Positions 8,182 to 17,768 are shown, counted from the stretch's first letter. The stretch is DNA of 64,000 nucleotides from Streptomyces sp. TSRI0281 (GCF_001905125.1 NZ_LWLE01000016.1:1-64000); one strand, 5' to 3'. Numbers and translations: made by a program. The notes: a model not told the origin generated them from the letters alone.

Positions 8182-8616
8182 ATGTCATCGATCAAGGAAT
8201 TCCAGGTCACCTTCGACTGTGCAGAACCTGCGCGTCTCGCCAGTTTTTGGTGCGAGGTGTTGGGGTACGTCGTACCGCCGGTCCCGAAGGGGTTTGCCAC
8301 TTGGGAGGACTATCATCGCTCGCTGCCGCCTGAGGATCAGGTCGTCTACTTCGCCTGCGGTGATCCCTCGGGAGCAGGCCCGCGTCTGCTCTTCCAACGC
8401 GTTCCCGAAGGGAAGATCGTCAAGAATCGGGTGCATCTCGACGTGCGGGCCGGCACCGGACTCGTAGGTGAGGAGCGCCTTGCCACACTGGAGGCCGAAT
8501 GCGCACGACTGGTCGCGCTCGGTGCGAGACACGTACGAACGCTGCTTGCCGATGACGACAACGAGTCGTGCATCCACATGCAGGACATCGAGGGCAACGA
8601 GTTCTGTCTCGACTGA
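8182..8616 (+). CDS. VOC (glyoxalase-like) family protein
   Basis: This 144-residue protein of the glyoxalase/bleomycin-resistance fold has an opening FDCAEPARLASFWCEVLGY, a middle NRVHLDVR and a closing MQDIEGNEFCLD. These are the paired beta-alpha-beta modules that hold metal-binding residues in this superfamily. Roles range from isomerases and dioxygenases to drug binding, and the specific one cannot be read from sequence. The gene stands alone. Confidence 0.75.
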   Translation: MSSIKEFQVTFDCAEPARLASFWCEVLGYVVPPVPKGFATWEDYHRSLPPEDQVVYFACGDPSGAGPRLLFQRVPEGKIVKNRVHLDVRAGTGLVGEERLATLEAECARLVALGARHVRTLLADDDNESCIHMQDIEGNEFCLD

Positions 8617-8856
8617 ACATCCTCCGCGACCGTGATTTTGGGGGAGCCGCTACCCTCGGCCTTCTCTTCAAGGTTCGTTCCTGGTCACCGCGTAAGGCGT
8701 GCCGACCCCGTGCAACCGGTGCCGCGTGGCTGCCCGCACCGTCAACACGCCGGACAGTACGAGCGGCCACGCGGGTTTCCGCTGCGTCGGGGAGCGGTGG
8801 GGCGGAGGCCGCCGACGGGTGATGGAGCCATACTCACGGCGCCCGCTGCCGCGTCC

Positions 8857-9112
8857 CTATGCCGGATAGGGCAGCAGGCCGGCGTCGATCTTCTCCCAGG
8901 CTGCCTTGAGCTCGGCCACCAGTTGCGGTTCGTGTGCTGACCGGTCGGCGCACTCCCGCTGGTCCTGCTCCATGTCGTAGAGCGTGTCCGTGTCATTCTT
9001 GTCGGGAACCTGGAATCGGCCGCGCGGTGATACTTCCACTTGCCGCGGCGCCGGGCGCGCTCCTCGCGGGTGCGCCAGAAGAGATCCCGCTCGGGTCCCT
9101 TCTCGCCGGCCC
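8857..9112 (-). pseudogene. 3' fragment of a sulfatase gene, frameshifted
   Basis: The minus strand encodes a sulfatase C-terminus in two frames. One gives PERDLFWRTREER and GKWKYHR; the other resumes near 9030 with DTLYDMEQDQRECAD and ends LPYPA before TAG at 8857. The segment W-R-T-R-E-E-R then K-W-K-Y then L-Y-D-M is typical of arylsulfatases. A one-base shift separates the halves, and everything upstream, including the catalytic formylglycine region, is absent. The 5' break coincides with the start of a plus-strand kinase fragment, marking a rearrangement junction. Confidence 0.6.
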
Positions 9113-9139
9113 GAGCGGCGGTAAGGCCACCTCGGCACC

Positions 9140-9509
9140 CGCCTCGGCGGACGAGGCGCGACTGCGGCAGGTGGTCAGCAACCTGGTCGGAAACGCGGTG
9201 AACCACACCCCGCCCGGCAGCGGCATCCGTGTCGGCGTCGGCTCGCTGGACGGCCACGCCGAGATCGAGATCGAGGACACGGGCCCCGGTCTGACGGCTG
9301 ATGAGCAGGAGCGGGTCTTCGAGCGCTTCTACCGTGCGGACAACTCGCGCAGCCGCACGGCGGGCGGGGGTTCAGGACTCGGCCTCGCCATCGTCCACGC
9401 CCTCGTCAGCGCGCAGGGAGGCCGCATCGAACTGCGGTCGGAGCCCGAGGAAGGGTGCTGCTTCCGGGTCCTGCTGCCCCGGCTGAGCATCGAGACGCAT
9501 GAGACGTGA
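9140..9509 (+). pseudogene. C-terminal fragment of a sensor histidine kinase
   Basis: From about 9140 the frame encodes a complete HATPase_c domain: LRQVVSNLVGNAVNHTPPG (N box), EDTGPGLTADEQ (G1), FERFYRADNS (F box) and GSGLGLAIVHALV (G2). No dimerisation, H box or membrane part precedes it. Upstream the same frame reads into antisense sulfatase sequence. It is therefore a 5'-truncated kinase, without a visible partner regulator, and is unlikely to signal. Confidence 0.65.
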
Positions 9510-9620
9510 GAGGCCGTTGCCGTACCGCCAAGTTCGCCCGGGGATCGAATGGGGGTTCCGTGTCGCGTGATCTTCCCGGGGCCGAGGCCGGGGGACCGGG
9601 CCTGGGCCGAGGTCGGGGCC

Positions 9621-9655
9621 GGGACCGGGGCATGAGGGCAGGGCCTCCCGGTCCC
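9621..9655. terminator. 9-bp stem hairpin between converging frames
   Basis: GGGACCGGG at 9621-9629 pairs perfectly with 9647-9655 around a 17-base loop. It lies between the plus-strand kinase fragment and the minus-strand frame at 9721, where a shared terminator would be expected. Confidence 0.45.
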
Positions 9656-9720
9656 ACGGAAGCGCCGACAGGGATTCGGCGCCAAAGCCGCAGCGCGGCG
9701 GGCGTAGCCCCGCGCCCGGG

Positions 9721-10002
9721 TCAGCTCCCATCGGTCCGGTACCCGGGAGGGCGCAAGAGGCTCAGCAGTTCGTCGTCCGTCGGGCGGTGAGTGTGGGCGA
9801 GGACGTCGCGGAGAAGGCTCACGTCCACCGGACCGTCGTAGCCTCGTACGGTGATCAGGAGGCTTCCCGCATCCTGGTACAGGGCGAGTGCCGGGTCGCT
9901 GTTGTCGGTGTTGTGCGTGACCACTCGGCGTAAACCGCGGCCGAGATCCGTGCAGGTCACAATTTTCGCGGCGCCGCAGCTCACGACGTCCAGCGGTTCC
10001 AT
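9721..10002 (-). CDS. Hypothetical protein, 93 residues
   Basis: The frame has balanced composition with segments such as VVSCGAAKIVTCTDL, LALYQDAGSLLITVRGYDG and a helical DVSLLRDVLAH. It looks coded rather than random and reads as a small mixed alpha/beta cytosolic protein. I see no clear ribosome site and do not recognise a family. It lies downstream of the kinase at 10155 on the same strand, 150 bases away, and might be a trailing gene of that unit. Confidence 0.4.
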   Translation of the reverse strand: MEPLDVVSCGAAKIVTCTDLGRGLRRVVTHNTDNSDPALALYQDAGSLLITVRGYDGPVDVSLLRDVLAHTHRPTDDELLSLLRPPGYRTDGS

Positions 10003-10154
10003 CGAGTGATTCGCCTGGCATCAGAACAAGGCTTCCGATGGGTCTTCCCTTCCCGCCCGGCCACGGCCGACTCGGCCTCCATACGGTCGGCCCCCTCCCG
10101 CAACTCGTGCACGCGACGTCGAGCGCCCCTCTTGGGCCATGGGCTCCCCGTAGG

Positions 10155-12221
10155 TCATGGCAGGCGCCACAGAAGTACGGCGTCCTTGTCCGTATCGGTG
10201 ACGGCGCTCATCAGTCCCGTCGCCAGCGTCTTGCCGTCCGGGCTGAACGCCACCGCCTCGACGGAGTTGGGGCATTCGAAGGTCGCCGTCTTCTTGCCGG
10301 AGACCGTGTCCCATACGTGGGCCTTGCCGGCCTGGTCGCCGGCGGCCAGCAGTCTCCCCCTGGGGTGGAACGCCAGCGTGTGCAGCAAGCCTTCCACGCC
10401 GTCGAGTTGGACGACCGGCTGCCCGGAGTCGGTGTTCCAGACCTGGATCGTGCCGTTCATGTCCCCGTAGGCCAGGATCTGGCCGTCGGGGCTGAATGCC
10501 GCGAACTGGGCGGCCTCGCTGCCCTTGACGGTGGACAGGGGGGTGCCTGCCGGGTTCAGGGTGCGCAAGGGCTGGCCGGCGGCCAGCATCTTGCCGTCGT
10601 CCCTGAACGCCACCGGGCCGCCGGCCGTGTCCTTGCGGGTGCCGAGTGACGTACCGGAGCTGACGTCCCAGAGGTACAGGCCCGTGGAGGCGGTCGCCGC
10701 CACTGTGTTGTTGTTTTGGTCGATGGCCAGGCCGGTGGGCCATCCGTCCTCGCCCTCGGTCTTCGACTTCGCGACGCTGAACGTGTGGAGCGTCTTGCCG
10801 GTGGCCGTGCTCCAGATCCGGATCTTGTTCTCCTCCGCCCTCACCACGTACGTGAGGTCCCGGCTGATCAGGGTCGGCTGCAGGAATCCGGGGCTGCCGA
10901 TGTACGTCGGCGTGGCCTTGCGGGTGGTCAGGTCCCAGCGGCAGACGGTGTTGCTACCGGTGGCGCAGAGCGACGTGCCGTCCGTGGAGAAGGCGAGGGC
11001 GCGTGTGGTGGCCAGCCCCTTGAGGGGTACGTACTCCTTGGTCGGCTTCGGCGGTGACGGACTTGCCGAACTCGATGAACCCGGCGATGAGGAGGGGGAG
11101 TTGTCCGATCCCTTGGCGCCCTGGTTCGTGCCGTCCGCGTCGCCCCTCCCGCGAAGGAGTGCCACCGTCCCCACGATCGCTGCCGCCGTCGCTCCTGCGC
11201 CGCCGATCAGCAGCGTGCGCCGGGACGGGCCGCGCTGCGTCGTGGTGGACGCGGCGGCAGGCGGGCCGTACCCCGGCGGGACCGGTGAGTCGCCCGGGGC
11301 CGTGGGCACGTAGAGACTCTGCTGCGGGCGTGGTGCGAGCGCGATCGTCTGTTCCGGGGCGGCCGACGGGGGTGTCGACGGCGGTGCCGGTATGCGCGGA
11401 TCGGCGGGGGCCCCGGGCGTAGGGCCTCCCGCGAAGCGCCTCGGCAGAGCCGCGACCGACGGGCGTGCCGCCGGGTCCTTGGCCAGGCACTCCGCGAGGA
11501 GCCCGCGCAGGGCGCCGTCCACCCCGTCCAGCGCGGGCGGCTCGTCCAGGATGCGCTGGACCACCTCGATCAGTGTGGGCGCGTCGAACGGGCCCCGGCC
11601 CGTCGCCGCGAACGCGAGGACCGAACCGAGCGAGAAGACGTCGCTGGCCGCGCCCGCCCGGTCGGCGCGGATCTGTTCCGGCGACATGTACGCGTACGTG
11701 CCGATGATGGTGCCCGTCGCGGTGAGCGAGCTGGCGTCGACGGCCCGCGCGATGCCGAAGTCGATGATGCGGGGGCCGTCCTCGGCGAGGATGACGTTGC
11801 CGGGTTTGAGGTCGCGGTGGATCAGGCCGCACGTGTGGATCGCGGCGAGGCCCTCGGCGAGACCCGCGCCGAGCCGGAGTACGGCGTCGGGTGCGAGCGG
11901 GCCGTCGGCGTCGACGACCTCGTGCAGGTTCGGGCCCGCGATGAACGCCGTGACCAGCCAGGGGGATGCGGCGTCCGGGTCGGCGTCGACGACTTGCGCG
12001 GTGTGGAAGCCGCCCACGCGCCGGGCCGCCTCGACCTCGCGCGCGAAGCGCTGCCGGAACTCCGGGGTCGACGCGAGCTCCCGCTTGATCAGCTTCACGG
12101 CGACCTTCCGGCCGCCCGGCGACGTACCGAGGTAGACCGAGCCCATGCCGCCCTCGCCCAGTCTGCCTTCCAGACGGTAGGGGCCGACCCACTGCGGGTC
12201 GTCGGGCTTCAGCGCGTCCAT
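10155..12221 (-). CDS. Membrane Ser/Thr protein kinase with WD40 repeats
   Basis: This protein of about 688 residues has an N-terminal Hanks-type kinase with glycine loop LGEGGMGSVYLG, catalytic lysine in VAVKLIK, HRDLKPGN and IIDFG. A Pro/Ser-rich linker, one membrane segment (LLIGGAGATAAAIVGTVALL) and a C-terminal WD40 propeller (FSPDG...VWNTDSG-type blades) follow. The kinase sits inside and the propeller outside, where it probably senses a ligand or partner. The start at ATG 12221 is chosen over 12230 because it aligns with the paralogue next door. The two genes lie 40 bases apart on one strand. Confidence 0.85.
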   Translation of the reverse strand: MDALKPDDPQWVGPYRLEGRLGEGGMGSVYLGTSPGGRKVAVKLIKRELASTPEFRQRFAREVEAARRVGGFHTAQVVDADPDAASPWLVTAFIAGPNLHEVVDADGPLAPDAVLRLGAGLAEGLAAIHTCGLIHRDLKPGNVILAEDGPRIIDFGIARAVDASSLTATGTIIGTYAYMSPEQIRADRAGAASDVFSLGSVLAFAATGRGPFDAPTLIEVVQRILDEPPALDGVDGALRGLLAECLAKDPAARPSVAALPRRFAGGPTPGAPADPRIPAPPSTPPSAAPEQTIALAPRPQQSLYVPTAPGDSPVPPGYGPPAAASTTTQRGPSRRTLLIGGAGATAAAIVGTVALLRGRGDADGTNQGAKGSDNSPSSSPGSSSSASPSPPKPTKEYVPLKGLATTRALAFSTDGTSLCATGSNTVCRWDLTTRKATPTYIGSPGFLQPTLISRDLTYVVRAEENKIRIWSTATGKTLHTFSVAKSKTEGEDGWPTGLAIDQNNNTVAATASTGLYLWDVSSGTSLGTRKDTAGGPVAFRDDGKMLAAGQPLRTLNPAGTPLSTVKGSEAAQFAAFSPDGQILAYGDMNGTIQVWNTDSGQPVVQLDGVEGLLHTLAFHPRGRLLAAGDQAGKAHVWDTVSGKKTATFECPNSVEAVAFSPDGKTLATGLMSAVTDTDKDAVLLWRLP

Positions 12222-12261
12222 GAGTACCATCCGGTCGGAGTACAGGGGGTGGGGGAAGGGA

Positions 12262-14232
12262 TTACGCGAGCTTCCACAGCTGGACGGCCGGCACCGCGCC
12301 GTCGTCAGCGGAGAGCGGATTGAGCGCGGCCGCGAGCGTCCTGCCGTCCGGACTGAACGCCATGCCGCTGATCGAGGCGGTGAGCGGGGACTTCGGCGGG
12401 CCGCCGACCAAGGTGGCAGTGGTTCTGCCGGTGGACATGTTCCAGAGCGTGACGGAGCGGCCCACGGTGTCGACGCCCTCCATCTCCACGAAGCCCCCGG
12501 CGCCCGCGATCACGCCGCCCGCGCCCGTCCTGTCGGGTGCGTACGCCGCTGTGTTCACGTAGGCGTGCTGGTCGGTCAGCGTGCGTACGACGCGGCCGGT
12601 GCCGAGGTCGATGATGCGCACGCCGGGGCCGTTGGCGATGAGGGTGGTGCCGTCCCGGGCGAAGCGGACCTGGGAGCAGTTCTTGTCCCCGCCTGCGGGC
12701 AGAGCCTTGGTGAGGCGGCCGGTGCGGGCATCCCACAGCCGGATCATTCCCTCATCAAGGTCGGCGGCCACGCTGGCGAGCGTCGTGCCGTCGGGGCTGA
12801 ACGACACCCAGTACATGCTTCCGGTGTGCCCGGTGAGCGTGGCCCTGGAGGCGCCGGTGGACGGGTTCACCAGCTCTACGCTGCTGCCGACGCCCACGGC
12901 GAGCGTCTTGCCGTCAGGGCTGAACGCCAGGCAGTTGACGCTGTCGTACTCACCTTTGTAGCGGCCGAGCACGCGCCTCGGCGCTCCGGTGCGTACGTCC
13001 CAGGTGCGCAGGGTCTGGTCGAAGCTGCCGGTGAGGAGGGTCCGGCCGTCGGGGCTGTAAGCCACGGACAGGATGTTGTCGGTGTGGCCCTCGTACGTGG
13101 TGATCAGACGGCCTGCGGCGGCGTCCCACAGGCGCACGGACCGGTCGTTGCTGCCGGTTGCCACCGTTGTGCCGTCCGGGGAGAAGGCGAGACAGCTGAT
13201 CTCGTCCGTGTGGCCCTTGAGCTGGAGGGCCGGCTTGCTGAGGTCACGGGTGGAGGATGGCGGGGGGCGGCGCTTGCTGTCGGCTCTCCGTGCCGGCTCG
13301 GGGTCCGGCCACAGCAGGTACGCCGGGACCGCGACCGCTGCGGTGGCGGCAGCGCCGATTCCGCCGATCAGCACGGTGCGCCGACCCATTGGCCGCACGG
13401 GTACGGGTGTCGCGGAGTGTGCCGTCACCGAGAGACGGTGCAGGAGGTCCCGCGCTGTGGGGCGTGCGGCCGCGTCCTTGGGCAGGCAGGAGCTCACCAC
13501 GGCGTGCAGGGCGCCGGACGGGGCGAGGCCGGTCAGCTCGGGCGGTTCGGCCGTGACCCGGTGCAGGATCCCCGGGACGGTCGACGCGTCGAACGGACCG
13601 CGGCCGGTGGCGGCGAAGACGAGGACCGAGCCGAGCGCGAACACATCGGTGGCCGGAGTGACGTGGGCCGGTGTGCGGATCTGTTCCGGGGACATGTAGG
13701 CGTACGTGCCGATGACGCTGCCCGTGTGCGTCATGGCCGTGGCCTCGGGGGCGTGCGCGATGCCGAAGTCGATGATGCGGGGGCCGTCCTCGGCGAGGAT
13801 GACGTTGCCGGGTTTGAGGTCGCGGTGGATCAGGCCGCACGCGTGGATCGCGGCCAGGCCCTCGACGAGACCCGCGCCGAGCCGCAGCACGGCGTCGGGG
13901 TCGAGCGGGCCGTGCTCGCTGATCAGCTGCTGGAGCGTGGGCCCCGGGATGAACTGCGTTGCCAGCCAGGGGGATGCGGCGTCCGGGTCGGCGTCGACGA
14001 CTTGCGCGGTGTGGAAGCCGCCCACGCGCCGGGCCGCCTCGACCTCGCGCGCGAACCGCTCGCGGAAGCGCGGAGCCGATGCGAGCCCGGACCGGATCAG
14101 CTTGACCGCGACCTGCCGCCCGGACGGTGACGTACCGAGGAAGACCCGCCCCATGCCGCCCTCGCCGAGGCGCCCGTCGAGGCGGTAGGGGCCCACGTGC
14201 CGTGGGTCGGACGGGCTCAGCGCATCCACCAT
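12262..14232 (-). CDS. Membrane Ser/Thr protein kinase with WD40 repeats (paralogue)
   Basis: This 656-residue paralogue has the same architecture: kinase (LGEGGMGRVFLG, VAVKLIR with K44, HRDLKPGN with D138, IIDFG), one membrane segment near residues 310-333, then about seven WD40 blades such as GHTDEISCLAFSPDG and SVRLWD. The kinase halves of the two genes are nearly interchangeable while the propellers differ, so the pair looks like a duplication that diverged in its sensing part. It is upstream of the other copy and likely co-transcribed. Confidence 0.87.
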   Translation of the reverse strand: MVDALSPSDPRHVGPYRLDGRLGEGGMGRVFLGTSPSGRQVAVKLIRSGLASAPRFRERFAREVEAARRVGGFHTAQVVDADPDAASPWLATQFIPGPTLQQLISEHGPLDPDAVLRLGAGLVEGLAAIHACGLIHRDLKPGNVILAEDGPRIIDFGIAHAPEATAMTHTGSVIGTYAYMSPEQIRTPAHVTPATDVFALGSVLVFAATGRGPFDASTVPGILHRVTAEPPELTGLAPSGALHAVVSSCLPKDAAARPTARDLLHRLSVTAHSATPVPVRPMGRRTVLIGGIGAAATAAVAVPAYLLWPDPEPARRADSKRRPPPSSTRDLSKPALQLKGHTDEISCLAFSPDGTTVATGSNDRSVRLWDAAAGRLITTYEGHTDNILSVAYSPDGRTLLTGSFDQTLRTWDVRTGAPRRVLGRYKGEYDSVNCLAFSPDGKTLAVGVGSSVELVNPSTGASRATLTGHTGSMYWVSFSPDGTTLASVAADLDEGMIRLWDARTGRLTKALPAGGDKNCSQVRFARDGTTLIANGPGVRIIDLGTGRVVRTLTDQHAYVNTAAYAPDRTGAGGVIAGAGGFVEMEGVDTVGRSVTLWNMSTGRTTATLVGGPPKSPLTASISGMAFSPDGRTLAAALNPLSADDGAVPAVQLWKLA

Positions 14233-14464
14233 GAGTTACTCGAATCCCCCTGCGACGGCGACGACTGCCGAAGATCGAACCCCCTGCGGATCCGATCACG
14301 CTCGGAATTGAACCACGCTCATTTCTCGTCAGCCGATCCGATTCCCGATCCGGTGCCGCGCAGGTGTTCTCGGCCCGGCGGTGGTGGCTCGCGAGGCCAT
14401 GGGATGGGCGATGCGGTGCTTGAAGTTCCCCGTGATATTGGACACTTGATGCTTACACCGGAGC

Positions 14465-15041
14465 TCACGTGCTCGGCAACGCCACCACGGGACCGTGGGA
14501 CTCGACGGTCAGCGCATCCGTGCCGAACCGCATCCGGTGCCGGCCGCCCCGGTCCACGACGGGCGGCGGGGACGCGTGGCCGTAGAGGGCAAGCGCCTGG
14601 GCCACAAGCACAGGGATGACATCACCGTGCGAGCAAGCCACCACGTGGCCCACCGGGGTGGGCGTTGCCCATCGCGATCAGCACCGCAAGGCCCGCCCCC
14701 GCCATCCAGGCTCCGCCCAGCTCCCGCCGGAACGGGGAGAAGAACCCTTCGGTCCATTCCCGCGGCTGGTAGCTGCCATCGGGGGTAGCCGGCCCCGGAG
14801 CGGTCACCACGCTCAGGCCGAAGGACCGGGCCAGCGGCTCCACCGTCTGCACACACCGTTTCGCCGGGCTGGAACAGATCGCATCGATGCCGTCCCGCAT
14901 GACCGCGGCCAGGGAGCCGGACTGGCTCAGGCCCTGCGGGCTCAGTGGGCGCGCCGACTCCTTGCCCGTCCAACCCTCACGTGCGACCGACTGGGCATGG
15001 GGCACCAGATCCACCGTCAGGCTGTCCAGTGCCGTGATCAT
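14465..15041 (-). pseudogene. Broken histidine phosphatase family gene
   Basis: The first frame (ATG 15041) gives the phosphoglycerate-mutase-like N-terminus with the signature read as LVPHAQS, followed by ICSSPAKRCVQT. The second frame, starting near 14653, gives the matching C-terminal half with VVACSHGDVIPVL. A one-base shift near 14650 separates them. In addition, the catalytic arginine before the phospho-accepting histidine (usually RHA/RHG) is proline. Two independent lesions make this a pseudogene rather than a sequencing slip. Confidence 0.6.
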
Positions 15042-15125
15042 TCGCGGATCGTAGCCACCGCCGCCACCGACGTCCATGGAGATCGACTGGAGGCCGCCCG
15101 ACGCACCGATGACCGGCGGTAGCCA

Positions 15126-15507
15126 CAGGGGCGATGCCGTCGCTGGACAGGGCGAGGGATTCGGCCTGCTGACCGGCGAAGTCGGCCAGTACATTCGCAC
15201 GGAGGGCAGCACGGTCGACACGGAGGACAACGCCCTGGTCGAGGTCAGGTGGCGCGGGCAATCGCGCACCCTCTTCTTCCAGGACGGTGCCTGCTTCACG
15301 CCCGGCCCCGTCCCGTACACGACGGTTCTCGCCACCTACACGAACAACCGGGCCGCCGCACTCGTCACCTCCTACGGCGCGGGCCGCGTCGCCGTCGTGG
15401 GACCCCACCCCGAGGCCACTGCCGACTGGTTCGAAGACCCCCCGCTCCCCTTCCACGACACCCACGACCTGGCATGGGACTTCGTCGGCAGCGTGCTGGC
15501 CGACTGA
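15126..15507 (+). pseudogene. 5'-truncated BPL_N domain (class I GATase-like) gene
   Basis: From about 15136 the frame encodes GFGLLTGEVGQYIR, LVEVRWRGQSRTLFFQDG, TYTNNRAAALVTSYGAGRV and GPHPEATADWFED. This is the C-terminal half of the biotin-protein-ligase N-terminal-like family, whose fold resembles class I glutamine amidotransferases. The N-terminal half with the nucleophile-elbow region is missing, and the upstream bases read as antisense of the phosphatase. It is a remnant. Confidence 0.55.
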
Positions 15508-15741
15508 CACCGCCCGCCAATGCCCTGCTCCAGAAGCATCGGTCGCCGCACCATACGGAGCCCCGCAGACCCAAGGCAGCAGGCGCCTGGCGGTGATCGG
15601 CAGTGATCAGCCGGCTCGTGAAGGTCGAGCGGAGGTGACGGCGCTGCGTGTGTGGGGGCGGCGAAGAAAAGGGAAGGCGGAACCGGCGGGGCGTTGGGAG
15701 GATGTCCGAGTTCACCACCCGATGGGAAGGACCCAACGACC

Positions 15742-16152
15742 ATGGCTCGTGCCGTCACTTTGATCCGCTCCGACTCTCTGTCCGATGTCGCCGAGTACGC
15801 CTATGCGGCCACGGCGCCGGCCGAGTCACGGCTGATCTTTCTCGCCGGGGCGTGCCCGCTGAACGATGACGGCTCGACGGCAGCGGTCGGTGACTACGCG
15901 GGTCAGGCGAGGAAGGCCGTCGAGAACATGCAGGCTGCCCTCGCTGCGTCGGGTGCGTCGCTCCAGGACGTCATCAGCACAAGGGTTCTCGTGGCGTCGG
16001 CCCGACAGGAGGACCTGGTGGCTGCCTGGGAGGTAGTCCGGGACTCGTTCGCCGACCATGACGTCCCCAGCACCTTGATGGGCGTCACCGTGCTCGGCTA
16101 CAAGGACCAGCTCGTCGAGATCGAGGCCGTCGCCGCCGTGCTCGATTCATGA
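15742..16152 (+). CDS. RidA family protein
   Basis: From ATG 15742 (GGGAAGG eleven bases upstream) the product has 136 residues. It shows the family's order of motifs: LIFLAGACPLN, AVENMQAALAASGASLQDVI, STRVLVASA, and a late STLMGVTVLGYKDQLVEIEAVA. RidA proteins are trimeric deaminases that remove reactive enamine/imine intermediates. The usual arginine that contacts the carboxylate is not obvious here, so it may be one of the divergent subfamilies. It stands alone. Confidence 0.75.
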   Translation: MARAVTLIRSDSLSDVAEYAYAATAPAESRLIFLAGACPLNDDGSTAAVGDYAGQARKAVENMQAALAASGASLQDVISTRVLVASARQEDLVAAWEVVRDSFADHDVPSTLMGVTVLGYKDQLVEIEAVAAVLDS

Positions 16153-16544
16153 GCCCACCGACAGCCGTGGCGGCATGAGCGTCTGACGCTGTCGGGGTTC
16201 TTGGAAATGGTGAAGCGTATGCGCTCTGCCCTGACCGCGTCCGTCCTTACCGGCGTCCGTCCCTACCCCCCCCCCGGACCTCCGCGTCCTGCTCGGCGCC
16301 GCCGGTTCCGCCCTCGCCAACGGCGGCACCAGGATCGTCGGCGCGTGAGCGCGGACGCAGGCAGTCCCCAGGAAGGCGCGCTCGCCGGCACGGTGCCCAT
16401 GCCTCCGGCCTTCCCCGTACCCATGGGCAAGCGGCGTGCCGAACCGCTCTGCCGGACGGTCATCGCGGGGCCGGATGGCTGGTCGCCGACCCCGGAACCA
16501 GCCGGTGCGGCGGATTCCGGCCGAGTAGCTCGTACCGTGCTCGC
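16153..16544 (+). other. Intergenic remnant with a C10 tract
   Basis: No intact gene is seen. A run of ten C occurs at 16266-16275. Downstream of it one frame ends PDLRVLLGAAGSALANGG then TRIVGA and a stop, which resembles a protein tail. Removing one C would join it to the frame starting at about 16207. This may be decayed coding sequence or a slippage-prone tract. Confidence 0.3.
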
Positions 16545-17768
16545 ATGACCGCACGTCACGGCGGGAGCCGCCGCCCCGGGTACCTCGTGGCGGCGGCGGT
16601 GTTCGCCGTGGGCATGGCGGGCACCACCCTGCCCACGCCGCTGTACGGGCTCTACCGCGCCCAGATCGGGTTCTCCGAGCTGATGGTGACGGTGGTGTTC
16701 GCTGTGTACGCGGTCGGCGTCATCACCTCTCTCCTGCTCGCGGGCGACTACTCCGACCAGGTGGGCCGTCGTCCTGTTGTCCTGTGCGCACTGGGTTTCG
16801 CCGCAGCCGCCGATCTGTGCTTTCTGTTCGAGGGCGGTCTGCCCCTGCTCTTCGCGGGCCGCCTGCTGTCGGGGTTCTCGGCCGGACTGCTCACCGGCGC
16901 GGCGACCGCCGCCGTCATGGAACTCGCCCCGCCGGACCGTGCGGTCCGGGCCGGGTTCGCGGCCACCGCGGCGAACATGGGCGGCCTGGGGTGCGGCACT
17001 CTGCTGGCCGGAATGCTCGCGCAGTACGCTCCGGCGCCGTTGCGGCTGCCTTTCGCGGTGCATCTGGCCCTGGTGGCCGCGGCCTGTATCCCGGCCTGGC
17101 TGCTGCCCGAGACCGTGACCCGTCCACGGCGGCTGCCCCACGGACGGCCCCAGGGGATGGCCGTGGCGCCTCAGGCGCGGGGGGTGTTCCCCTCGGCGGC
17201 GATCGCCGCTTTCGCAGGCTTCTCGCTGCTCGGGCTGTTCACCGCTGTCGCACCGAGCTTTGTGGCCGAGACGCTGAGGATCAATGATCTGGCCCTGTCC
17301 GGGGCGGTGGCCTTCTCCGCCTTCCTCGCCTCCACGCTGGGGCAGTTGCTGACCGGGCGACTGGGTGTGCGCCGGGCGCTGCCCACCGGATGTCTGACTC
17401 TCGTGGCCGGGCTGCTGCTCGTGGGTGCGTCGGTCGTGGTGGAGTCGCTTGTACTGCTGCTGGCCGGTGCGCTCGTTGGCGGTTTCGGTCAGGGGCTGGC
17501 CTTCCGGGCCGGTCTGACGGCGGTCGGTGATGCCACCCCGCGCGAGCACCGTGGGGGCACCCTTTCGGCGTTCTTCGTCGTCGCCTACATCGGAATCGCC
17601 GTGCCCGTGGTGGGTGTGGGAGCACTGACGCTCTGGCTGGGGCTGCGGGCCGCAAGCCTGATCTTCACGGCCGTGGTGACGGCCCTCGCCCTGAGCGTCG
17701 GCCTGTATCTGCTCCGCCGGCCCCGGCAGGGGACGGGGGACCAACCGACGGACGCCCCAGCCGGCTGA
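16545..17768 (+). CDS. MFS transporter
   Basis: This 407-residue, 12-helix major facilitator protein has the first-loop signature as GDYSDQVGRRPVVL after helix 2 and FAGRLLSGFSAGLLTGA in helix 4. Length and pattern fit a drug/proton antiporter or sugar exporter of the DHA1-like type. It is alone between a RidA gene and a converging Nudix remnant. The substrate is unknown. Confidence 0.82.
   Translation: MTARHGGSRRPGYLVAAAVFAVGMAGTTLPTPLYGLYRAQIGFSELMVTVVFAVYAVGVITSLLLAGDYSDQVGRRPVVLCALGFAAAADLCFLFEGGLPLLFAGRLLSGFSAGLLTGAATAAVMELAPPDRAVRAGFAATAANMGGLGCGTLLAGMLAQYAPAPLRLPFAVHLALVAAACIPAWLLPETVTRPRRLPHGRPQGMAVAPQARGVFPSAAIAAFAGFSLLGLFTAVAPSFVAETLRINDLALSGAVAFSAFLASTLGQLLTGRLGVRRALPTGCLTLVAGLLLVGASVVVESLVLLLAGALVGGFGQGLAFRAGLTAVGDATPREHRGGTLSAFFVVAYIGIAVPVVGVGALTLWLGLRAASLIFTAVVTALALSVGLYLLRRPRQGTGDQPTDAPAG

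Noticed and set aside
12220..14130. A 636-codon plus-strand open frame opposite the second WD40 kinase
   Set aside because: It is an antisense shadow of a well-supported kinase, with Arg/Gly/Val-rich composition and no motifs.
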